Positions 1 to 6,461 of a stretch of 6,537 nucleotides of DNA are shown one piece after another. Every line of letters begins with the position of its first letter. Position 1 is the stretch's first letter. This DNA is from Planctomycetia bacterium (lineage in GTDB: Bacteria > Planctomycetota > Planctomycetia > Pirellulales > UBA1268): assembly GCA_009926295.1 (NCBI GenBank), contig RFPF01000178.1, positions 1 to 6,537 on the forward strand, written 5' to 3'. The position numbers were made by a program, and so were the translations under genes. The notes beneath the pieces are model-generated. The model was not told the DNA's origin and did not search any database. It saw only the letters and a program-made list of their open reading frames with translations.

Positions 1-274
1 CGGGCTTGTAGTCGAAGGTGTCGACGTGGCTCGGGCCGCCATACATGAAGAGAAAGATCACGCTCTTCGCCTTCGGGGCGAACATCGGCGGCCTGGCCGA
101 GAGTGGATTCATGAAGGGAACGCCCGTGGCGGCCTGCGTCTGACGGGCGAAGAATCCGCCGTCGAGCAGGCCGGCGAGCGCCAGGCCCGTGAACGATCCC
201 CCCGCCTCCCAGAAAAACTCGCGCCGGGTGCGGCGACAGAACGATCCGCGATGCGATGCTGGTGCGGGCGTCAT
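1..274 (-). CDS. DUF1501 family protein, N-terminal part (runs off window)
   Basis: I translated this by hand from the minus strand. It opens with ATG at 274-272 and stays open for 91 codons to the window edge, so only the N-terminus is visible. Residues 14-38 form a twin-arginine-type leader: RRTRREFF, then a weakly hydrophobic stretch rich in Gly, Ala and Leu (SFTGLALAGLL). Residues 70-91 (KSVIFLFMYGGPSHVDTFDY within them) match the opening strand of DUF1501 proteins, a family related in fold to sulfatases and alkaline phosphatases, where the GGPSHVDTFD motif is highly typical. The biochemical function of the family is not established. The start is supported by GGAGA at 281-285, six bases upstream. 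The gene lies 24 bases after the PSCyt/PSD1 gene, the usual planctomycete pairing, so the two are very probably co-transcribed. Export by the Tat pathway is inferred from the leader. The family call is firm; the function is unknown. Confidence 0.88.
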   Translation of the reverse strand, partial: MTPAPASHRGSFCRRTRREFFWEAGGSFTGLALAGLLDGGFFARQTQAATGVPFMNPLSARPPMFAPKAKSVIFLFMYGGPSHVDTFDYKP

Positions 275-280
275 GGTGGG

Positions 281-285
281 TCTCC
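281..285 (-). promoter_or_regulatory. Ribosome binding site of the DUF1501 gene
   Basis: On the minus strand GGAGA sits six bases before the ATG at 274. It is the clearest Shine-Dalgarno sequence in the window. The gene upstream and the three plus-strand genes have weak or badly spaced sites by comparison. It fixes the start of the DUF1501 gene. Confidence 0.6.
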
Positions 286-298
286 GCGGGGGAAGGGC

Positions 299-3202
299 TC
301 AGTCGAGATAGACGAATTCGTTGAGGTTCAACACCATCAGGCAGTAAAGTTCGATTGCCCGACTCGGCCCGACCCCGTCCTGCTCCCCGAGCGCATCGAC
401 GAGGGCGACGCCCCTCGTCACCTCGTCGTCGCGAACAGGCCGGACGAGGGCGATCTCGAGCGCCCGGCGGACGATCGCGGCGGTGTCGTCGTCGGCCGAG
501 CCGCCGGGCTGCGTGTTCGCGGCGAGCGCCTCGCGGCGAACACGATCGGCGAACGCGCGGGCCTGGTTGTGGAGGAACTCGCCGTTCATCATCCCCAGCG
601 CCTGCGTCGGCTGCGTCGTCACGAACCGTACCGGGCAGGAGGTATCGGTGTCGGCGACATCGAAGTCGGCGATGATCGGCGTGATCAGCGACCGCTTCAC
701 ATGGGCGTAGATCGTGCGCCGGGCCTGTTCCCCTGGCGCCGACCTTCCCCAGCCGGCGCCCGGCTTCGATTGCCCGGCCATCACCTCTTTTGGGATCTCC
801 GGATAGACGCCGGGCCCGAACATCGCGGGGTTGAAGACGCCGCTGGCCACGTGGATCGAATCCCGAATCTCCTCGGCCGAGAGCCGGCGCATGTCGAACC
901 GCCAGAAGGCGTCGTTGAGCGGGTCTTGGGCAAACGCTTCCGCGTTGCAGGTCGCCGCCCCGCGGTAGGCCTCCGACATCAGGAGCAGTTTGTGGAGCGG
1001 CTTGAGCCGCCAGCCGTTCGCGACGAGTTCGGCGGCGAGCCAGTCGAGCAATTCGGGGTGGGTCGGCGGATCCGCCGCAAAGCCGAAGTTGTTCGGGCTG
1101 CGCACGATCCCACGGCCGAAGTGGTGCTGCCACACGCGGTTGGCCATCACCCGCGCGGTGAGCGGATTGTCGGCGGAAGCGATCCATGTCGCCAGCGCTG
1201 TGCGCCGGCCGGTCGTCTTGGCATCGGCTGCCGGCGAAGCGATCTCCGGCTTGGGCGGCTTGAGCACCGCGGGAAACGCCGGCTCGACCTTGTTCTCGGG
1301 CTTGCGTTCGGCGTGTGGATTGCCCCGGTAGAAGACGTGCGTCGGCCTGGATTCCTTCCCGAACTCCGACACGACGAGCGCCTTGTCGACGGGCACGGTT
1401 TCCTTCTTCACTTTTTCGAGGGCTGCGACCTTGGCCTCGAAGTCCTGCTTTCCGTCCGCGCCGAGAATCCGCTCGCCGTCCGACTTGATGGCGTCGGCGA
1501 GTTTGTATTCATGCCGCTTGCCAACGGCCGAGAGCCACCGTTTCTTCACCCCGGGACCCGACCAGGCCAAGGAAAGTCCCTTGCCGTGCCTCCACTGGAA
1601 GTAGTCGAGCCGGATCGGCAGGCGGCCCGCCTTGAGGGCGATGGTGGCCGTCCTCGGCCTCCCTTCGACGTGGATGCCGTCGTATTCGAGCACGGCCTGC
1701 CCGGCAACCGTGAGCCGGGAGCCGTCGTCGGAGTCGAGCACGAACGTGTACTCCCCGTCAGCCGGCACCTTCAGAAACCCGGTGAACTGGTAGCCGAACG
1801 CATCGGCCCGCAGCGACGGGGCGACCGTGATGTCGAACAGATTCGACGGAACCACCCCCTCCTCCTCGGGTTTCAGTTCATCGAAGGGCGGTAGGCTCGT
1901 CCACGTATCGCGGTAGAAGCGAAACTGCAGATCGTCGATGTCGCCCCCGCCGCCGGAGGCCTGCGGATGCGCCTTTTCCCACTCGGATCGAAACCGCTGC
2001 TCGATCTCGGTGACCGCCTGCTGGGCCGCATCCCGCCGGGCGGTCAGGGCGGCCACCTTCGCCTCGTACGCCTGCCGGTCCGCATCGCTCGCGAAGATCG
2101 GCCGCTCGACGTTCTCGCCGGTCGTCTGCATCGGCGTGATGTTCTCGAAGAACGCGAGTAGGGAGTAGTAGTCGCGTTGCGGCAGTGGATCGATCTTGTG
2201 GTCGTGGCAGCGGGCACACCCGATCGAGAGGCCGAGGAACGTCTGGCCGGTCGTGGAGACGATGTCGTCGAGCCAGTCGTAGCGGGCCTGCTCCCGGTCG
2301 GCCGGTTCGTCATCCCAGATGCCGAGCCGGTAATACCCGGTCGCGATCAGGTCGTCGGGCCGCGGATGCGGAATCTCGTCGCCGGCCAACTGCTCGACAA
2401 TGAACCGGTCGTAGGGCTTGTCGTCGTTGAACGAGCGGATGACGTAATCGCGGTAGCGCCAGGAGTGCGGCTTCGGGCCGTCCCGCTCGAACGAGTTCGT
2501 GTCGGCATAGCGGACGAGGTCGAGCCAGTGCCGGGCCCACTGCTCTCCGTAGTGCGGCGAGGCGAGCAGCCGATCCACGACCCGCTCCCAGGCGCGCGGT
2601 GACTGATCGGCGAGGAAATCATGGACGTCCTGCTCGGACGGGGGCAGCCCCGTGACGTCATACGTCGCGCGGCGCAGAAGCGTGATCTTTTCGGCGGGCT
2701 TCGGCACCGGGAGGCCGCGCCGCTCGAGCCCCGCCCGGATGAAGGCGTCGATCGGATTGCCCGTGCCCGCCACCGTGGGCACGTCCGGCCGCACGAGCGG
2801 CCGGAACGCCCAGTGCTCTCTCCACTCGGCTCCTTCGTCGATCCAGCGTTTGATCGCATCGACCTGAGGCGGCGTGAGCCGGGCCCCCTCCGGCGGCATC
2901 CGCACGTCGGGATCCGTGGACGTGATGCGGACGAGGATCGTGCTCGCCGCGGCGTCCCCGGACACGATCGCCCGATCACCGCTGTCGAGTTCCCTCGTCG
3001 CCGAGGCTGGCTCGTCGAGCCGCAAGCCGGCTTCCTGCGTGTCGGGGCCGTGGCAGGCCACGCACCGCTTGGCGAGCAGCGGCTGAATGTCGCGGGAGAA
3101 ATCAACCGGCTCGGCCGACCATGACGTCGGCGCCGAAGCGAGAAACGCGAGCCCCGCCGCCAAGCGACACCCACCGCGCCGGAAACCTAGGCCATGTCGC
3201 AT
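299..3202 (-). CDS. Secreted planctomycete cytochrome protein (PSCyt1-DUF1549-PA14-DUF1553)
   Basis: The open frame extends to an ATG at 3253 (984 codons), but I prefer the ATG at 3202 (967 aa). From there the protein begins with a good Sec signal peptide (MRHGLGFRRGG, a hydrophobic LAAGLAFLA core, then a likely cut near SWSA), and the 3253 ATG appears to lie upstream of the transcription start. In the long numbering, PSCyt1 covers about 50-145, with heme motif CVACH at 64-68 and a possible distal ligand Met119. DUF1549 (PSCyt2) covers about 165-375, with a second heme-type motif CARCH at 346-350. A short coiled-coil-like stretch at 392-425 leads into a PA14 domain at about 440-575 (DSDDGSRL at 507-514). 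DUF1553 (PSD1) covers about 680-945 (NPLTARVMANRVWQHHFG). Length and domain order are normal for the family. The role is not settled; a periplasmic or envelope redox or glycan function is inference. The stop is TGA at 301-299, and the gene leads into the DUF1501 gene. Confidence 0.93.
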   Translation of the reverse strand: MRHGLGFRRGGCRLAAGLAFLASAPTSWSAEPVDFSRDIQPLLAKRCVACHGPDTQEAGLRLDEPASATRELDSGDRAIVSGDAAASTILVRITSTDPDVRMPPEGARLTPPQVDAIKRWIDEGAEWREHWAFRPLVRPDVPTVAGTGNPIDAFIRAGLERRGLPVPKPAEKITLLRRATYDVTGLPPSEQDVHDFLADQSPRAWERVVDRLLASPHYGEQWARHWLDLVRYADTNSFERDGPKPHSWRYRDYVIRSFNDDKPYDRFIVEQLAGDEIPHPRPDDLIATGYYRLGIWDDEPADREQARYDWLDDIVSTTGQTFLGLSIGCARCHDHKIDPLPQRDYYSLLAFFENITPMQTTGENVERPIFASDADRQAYEAKVAALTARRDAAQQAVTEIEQRFRSEWEKAHPQASGGGGDIDDLQFRFYRDTWTSLPPFDELKPEEEGVVPSNLFDITVAPSLRADAFGYQFTGFLKVPADGEYTFVLDSDDGSRLTVAGQAVLEYDGIHVEGRPRTATIALKAGRLPIRLDYFQWRHGKGLSLAWSGPGVKKRWLSAVGKRHEYKLADAIKSDGERILGADGKQDFEAKVAALEKVKKETVPVDKALVVSEFGKESRPTHVFYRGNPHAERKPENKVEPAFPAVLKPPKPEIASPAADAKTTGRRTALATWIASADNPLTARVMANRVWQHHFGRGIVRSPNNFGFAADPPTHPELLDWLAAELVANGWRLKPLHKLLLMSEAYRGAATCNAEAFAQDPLNDAFWRFDMRRLSAEEIRDSIHVASGVFNPAMFGPGVYPEIPKEVMAGQSKPGAGWGRSAPGEQARRTIYAHVKRSLITPIIADFDVADTDTSCPVRFVTTQPTQALGMMNGEFLHNQARAFADRVRREALAANTQPGGSADDDTAAIVRRALEIALVRPVRDDEVTRGVALVDALGEQDGVGPSRAIELYCLMVLNLNEFVYLD

Positions 3203-3232
3203 CGCGGCGCTGGGATCCAGAGGAGGAACCAC

Positions 3233-3260
3233 TTCACAAACCACACTGCACATGTATTCT
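3233..3260 (+). promoter_or_regulatory. Possible promoter of the galM-ROK-SDR operon
   Basis: On the plus strand TTCACA (3233-3238, one mismatch from TTGACA) is followed after 16 bases by TATTCT (3255-3260, two mismatches from TATAAT). Transcription would start near 3267, about 35 bases before the ATG at 3302. The -10 box is weaker than that of the divergent promoter and lies on nearly the same bases, so use of one may block the other. The call is tentative. Confidence 0.3.
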
Positions 3261-3283
3261 AAGCGGCGTTAAGTAAGCGTCAA
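3256..3283 (-). promoter_or_regulatory. Predicted sigma70 promoter of the PSCyt/DUF1501 operon
   Basis: On the minus strand TTGACG (3283-3278) and TAGAAT (3261-3256) are separated by 16 bases, each one mismatch from the consensus TTGACA and TATAAT. Transcription would start near 3249. The ATG at 3253 would then lie outside the transcript, leaving a leader of roughly 45 bases before the ATG at 3202. That leader has no Shine-Dalgarno sequence; it contains CCTCCT (3221-3226) instead. This is a prediction from pattern only. Confidence 0.5.
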
Positions 3284-3301
3284 ACTTCGGGGCCGTCCGC
3301 C

Positions 3302-4483
3302 ATGCGCCTGTCGCTTCGGTCGAATGCGATCATGCTGGCTGCGACCTGCGCCACCGCGTTCCCCGTCACGGAAGCCGCTTCGCCCATGTCCGAACCGATC
3401 CGTCCTCCCGTCGCCCGCGCCTTCGGCGCCCTGCCGGACGGCGCACGGGTCTCGCTCTACACGCTCGAGGTGCCCGGCGGCTGGCGCGCCGACATCACCG
3501 ACTACGGCGCGACCCTCACGAGCTTCCACGTGCCTCTCGGAAAGGGAGCACCGGCGGACGTGGTGCTCGGATTCGACACGCTCGAAGGCTACCTCGGCGC
3601 GAGCCCATACTTCGGGGCCACCTGCGGCCGCGTGGCGAACCGGATCGCCGGCGGCGCGTTTGATCTCGACGGGAAACACCACACGCTCGCGAAGAACAAC
3701 GGCGCGAACCACCTGCACGGCGGCATCGTCGGCTTCGACAAGAAACTCTGGAAGGCGACGCCGAAACAGTCCGACCGCGGGCCAGCGGTCGATTTCGAGG
3801 TCTTGTCCCCGGCCGGCGACGAGGGGTATCCCGGCGTGCTCACCGCCCGCGTCACCTACACGCTCACGCCCGACGGCGAACTGTGGGTGGAGATGTCGGC
3901 CACGACCGACGCGCCGACGATCGTGAACATGGTGCATCATTCCTATTGGAATCTTGCCGGCGACGCCGCGAGCGGCATCCGCGGCCACGAGCTCTCCGTG
4001 ACCGCCGACTCGTATCTGCCGGTCGACGCAGGCGGCATTCCCACCGGCACGCTCGCTTCCGTCGCCGGCACGCCGTTCGATCTCAGGCCCGAGCGGTCGC
4101 CCGCGCAGACGCTCGGCGCGGCGATCGACAGGCTGCCGGCGACCGCCGACGGGAAAAACCCCGGCGGCATCGACCACAACTACGTCGTCCGGGGCTGGAA
4201 GCCGGACGGCGTCCTGCGGACGGTGGCACTGCTTCGCGATCCCGGCAGCGGCCGGACGCTCGAAATCCTCGCCGATCAGCCCGGCATCCAGGTCTACACG
4301 GGCAACTATCTCGACGGCTCCCTGAAGGGGAAAGGGGGCATCGCCTGCGGCAAGCACGCCGCGATCTGCCTGGAAACCCAGAAGTATCCCGACAGCATTC
4401 ACCATCCGGAGTGGCCGTCCACCCGGCTCGACCCCGGGCACACCTACCGGCACACGATGGTGCACAGGTTCGGCACGCGCTGA
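3302..4483 (+). CDS. galM: Aldose 1-epimerase (mutarotase), probably exported
   Basis: The 393-residue product belongs to the galactose mutarotase family, which interconverts alpha and beta anomers of galactose, glucose and related sugars. The family's active-site elements are present in order: NRI with Arg114 (113-115), NHLHGG with His139 (136-141), HSYWNL with the catalytic acid His213 (213-218), DHNY with substrate-binding Asp291 (291-294), and LETQ with catalytic base Glu358 (357-360). Roles are assigned by analogy with known GalM enzymes. Residues 1-25 look like a Sec signal peptide (Arg2 and Arg6, hydrophobic IMLAATCATAF, possible cut after VTEA), which suggests a periplasmic enzyme. 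However, the ATG at 3386 (Met29) follows GGAAG at 3370-3374 and would give a 365-residue cytoplasmic form closer to the common family length. There is no clear ribosome site before 3302. It is the first gene of a cluster, 19 bases ahead of the ROK gene. The true sugar substrate cannot be read from the sequence. Confidence 0.93.
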   Translation: MRLSLRSNAIMLAATCATAFPVTEAASPMSEPIRPPVARAFGALPDGARVSLYTLEVPGGWRADITDYGATLTSFHVPLGKGAPADVVLGFDTLEGYLGASPYFGATCGRVANRIAGGAFDLDGKHHTLAKNNGANHLHGGIVGFDKKLWKATPKQSDRGPAVDFEVLSPAGDEGYPGVLTARVTYTLTPDGELWVEMSATTDAPTIVNMVHHSYWNLAGDAASGIRGHELSVTADSYLPVDAGGIPTGTLASVAGTPFDLRPERSPAQTLGAAIDRLPATADGKNPGGIDHNYVVRGWKPDGVLRTVALLRDPGSGRTLEILADQPGIQVYTGNYLDGSLKGKGGIACGKHAAICLETQKYPDSIHHPEWPSTRLDPGHTYRHTMVHRFGTR

Positions 4484-4502
4484 GTCCTCGCGCGCGGGTT
4501 CC

Positions 4503-5672
4503 ATGAAGCAGAACGACAATCGCGTCGAATCGACGCTCCTGAGAAGGATCAACGAGCGGCGGCTTCTCGAGGCGATCCAGCGGCATGGCCCCTCGTCGCG
4601 CGCGGCGCTGACGCGGGTCTCGGGCCTCACCGCACCGACCGTGTCGAAGGCCGTCGATTCGCTGCTCAGGCGCGGCCTCGTCGAGGAACTCGAGCCGGCG
4701 GAGCAGGCGCTGGGGCGTCCCGGCCGTCTCGTGCGCATGGCGGCGGAGTCGGCGGCCGTGCTGGGCGTGGTGATCGACGCCGGCACCTCGTGCGTGGTCG
4801 CCACGGGCCTCGACGGTGCGGTCACCGAGGAACGCACGATCCGCTTCGCGACGCCCGCCGGCTATCCGGCACTGCTCGACCAGGTCGAGGAGGCATGCCG
4901 GACGCTCATTCACGCCGGCGCCGTATTCGTGCACGGCATCGGCCTGAGCGTGCCCGGCCTCGTCAACGAGCGGGTCCACGAGATCGTCTTCTCGCCGAAC
5001 CTGCATCTTCTCGACAAGCACAATCCCGCCCGTGACCTCGAAGCGCGGCTCGGGCTGCCGAGCGTGCTCGTGCAGGAGAGCGACGCGCTCGTGCTGGGCG
5101 AATGGCTGTATGGCGACGCCCAGGGACTCGGAGACTTCGCGGTGCTCGACGCGGCCACGGGCCTCGGGCTCGGGGTGATGAGCGGCGGCCGGCTGCTTGC
5201 GGGCCACAGCGGCCTCGCGGGCGAGGTGGGGCACGTGACGGTGGCGCCCGAAGGGATCCGCTGCGGCTGCGGCAACCGCGGCTGCCTCGAGACCCTCGCC
5301 ACCGACGCCGCCCTCGCGCGGCTCGTCGGCGAGAAGCTGGGGCGGGCCGTCGCGCTCGACGAAGCGTCCGCGCTCCTTGCGACGCGGCCCGCCGACTTCC
5401 AGCACGAGATCCGCACCGTCACGGAATACCTGGCGATCGCGATCGCTGCCGTGATCAACATATTCAATCCGACCACGCTCTTCGTGCACGGCACATTGCT
5501 CGCCGGGTCGCCCGAGCGGTTCGCGCGCGTGCTCGAGCGCGTGCGGCAGCGCACGCTCACTGCGGCGCTCGCCGACTGCACGATCGTCGCCACGAAGTCG
5601 AGCAAACGACAGGGCGCCGTCGCCGGCATCATCCACCATCTCACCAACGCCTGCGCACCGACGCTCGGCTAG
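4503..5672 (+). CDS. ROK-family transcriptional regulator (possible sugar kinase activity)
   Basis: The 389-residue product combines a winged helix-turn-helix with a ROK sugar-binding domain, as in the NagC, Mlc and XylR proteins that repress sugar genes until a sugar or sugar phosphate binds. Residues 12-62 form the DNA-binding part, with a likely recognition helix at 43-58 (TAPTVSKAVDSLLRRG), followed by GRPGR at 71-75, common in the wing of such regulators. The ROK domain starts near 86 with a phosphate-binding DAGTS (92-96). It continues with ESDA containing Asp194 at the position of the kinase catalytic Asp, then the glycine-rich segment at 219-229. The zinc site is complete: GEVGH with His244, then CGCGNRGC with Cys254, Cys256 and Cys261. 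Because Asp194 and the nucleotide-site Asp are kept, sugar kinase activity is possible but unproven; the sequence departs from the usual ENDAN motif. Likely targets are its own operon and perhaps the divergent one. No clear ribosome site precedes the ATG. Confidence 0.93.
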   Translation: MKQNDNRVESTLLRRINERRLLEAIQRHGPSSRAALTRVSGLTAPTVSKAVDSLLRRGLVEELEPAEQALGRPGRLVRMAAESAAVLGVVIDAGTSCVVATGLDGAVTEERTIRFATPAGYPALLDQVEEACRTLIHAGAVFVHGIGLSVPGLVNERVHEIVFSPNLHLLDKHNPARDLEARLGLPSVLVQESDALVLGEWLYGDAQGLGDFAVLDAATGLGLGVMSGGRLLAGHSGLAGEVGHVTVAPEGIRCGCGNRGCLETLATDAALARLVGEKLGRAVALDEASALLATRPADFQHEIRTVTEYLAIAIAAVINIFNPTTLFVHGTLLAGSPERFARVLERVRQRTLTAALADCTIVATKSSKRQGAVAGIIHHLTNACAPTLG

Positions 5673-5696
5673 AGAACCCCGGAGCCCTTCCCGCCC

Positions 5697-6461
5697 ATGC
5701 CTCCTCCATGCTTCTCACTCGCTGGCCGCACGGCCCTGGTCACCGGCTCGTCCACCGGCCTCGGCCGCGCGACGGCCAAATGCCTCGGCCTCGCCGGCGC
5801 GAGGGTGGCGATCAACTACGCCAACTCAAAGCCCCGTGCCGAAGAGGCCGTGGCCGAACTGCGGGCCGCCGGGATCACCGCCGAGGTCTTCCCGGCCGAC
5901 GTCACCTGCGAGCGGGCGATCGACGGAATGTTTTCCGCGATCGAGAAGTCGCTCGGCCCGGTGGACATCGTCGTCGTCAACGCCACGCCGCCACAGCCGC
6001 TCAAGCCCATCGAGGAATACGACTGGGAGTTTCACCAGCAGATGCTCGACTTCTTCGTGAAGAGCCCCTACCTCCTCGCCCGGCGGGCGCTTCCCGGCAT
6101 GAAGGCCCGGAAGCACGGCCGCTTCATCAACGTCACGAGCGAGGTCTTTCATCTGGGAGTGGCGCCGTTTTCGGCGTACGTCGCGGCGAAGGGGGGGCAG
6201 ACCGGCTGGTCACGCAGCATGTGCCACGAGCTCGCTCCGTCCGGGATCACGGTCAACATGATCGCCCCGGGCTGGATCCCCGTGGAGCGGCACGTGAACG
6301 ATCCGCAGGCCGACAAGGACGCCTACCTGGCGACGATCCCGATGCAGCGCTGGGGCAGGCCCGAGGAGGTTGGCTGGGCGGCGGTGTATCTCGCGAGCGA
6401 CGAGGCGGCCTTCGTGACGGGCCAGACGATCGCCGTCAACGGCGGCAGGACGTGCTGGTAG
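5697..6461 (+). CDS. Short-chain dehydrogenase/reductase (SDR), altered active site
   Basis: The 254-residue product is a classical-length SDR, a cytoplasmic NAD(P)-dependent oxidoreductase. The Rossmann motif TGSSTGLG is at 16-23, Asp68 follows the adenine-pocket strand (PADVT), and the catalytic Ser148, Tyr161 and Lys165 (YVAAK) are spaced as expected. The C-terminal part has the usual PGW, RWGRPEEV and TGQTIAVNGG segments. There is no acidic residue at the end of the second strand (INYANSK), which hints at NADP(H) use. Two positions are unusual: the normal NNAG is NATP at 95-98, and the Asn of the catalytic tetrad aligns with Phe120 in DFFVKSPYLL. The substrate is unknown; a sugar or sugar acid is inferred from the mutarotase and ROK neighbours. 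The ATG is 24 bases after the ROK stop, with GGAG at 5681-5684, twelve bases upstream, a rather long spacing. An FabG-like role is possible but less likely given the context. Confidence 0.92.
   Translation: MPPPCFSLAGRTALVTGSSTGLGRATAKCLGLAGARVAINYANSKPRAEEAVAELRAAGITAEVFPADVTCERAIDGMFSAIEKSLGPVDIVVVNATPPQPLKPIEEYDWEFHQQMLDFFVKSPYLLARRALPGMKARKHGRFINVTSEVFHLGVAPFSAYVAAKGGQTGWSRSMCHELAPSGITVNMIAPGWIPVERHVNDPQADKDAYLATIPMQRWGRPEEVGWAAVYLASDEAAFVTGQTIAVNGGRTCW

Noticed and set aside
26..1894. Long plus-strand open frame of 622 codons antisense to the cytochrome gene
   Set aside because: Its translation is rich in Arg, Gly, Pro and Val with no recognisable domain, and the opposite strand encodes a clear multi-domain protein. 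Long antisense frames are expected in GC-rich genes.
3252..3272. Six-codon frame MYSKRR before galM, considered as a leader peptide
   Set aside because: It lies largely upstream of the predicted plus-strand transcription start, and the nearby GGAGG at 3222-3226 is about 25 bases away, too far to act as its ribosome site.
3260..3279. Direct repeat TAAGCG (3260-3265 and 3274-3279) as an operator
   Set aside because: Six-base repeats arise often by chance, the spacing of 14 bases is not a clear helical match, and ROK operators are usually inverted repeats.
3269..5639. Two minus-strand open frames of over 500 codons (3269-4837 and 4083-5639) opposite galM and the ROK gene
   Set aside because: Both are low-complexity Arg/Gly/Ala/Val products without family motifs, opposite genes whose active-site motifs are intact, so they are shadows of GC-rich coding sequence.
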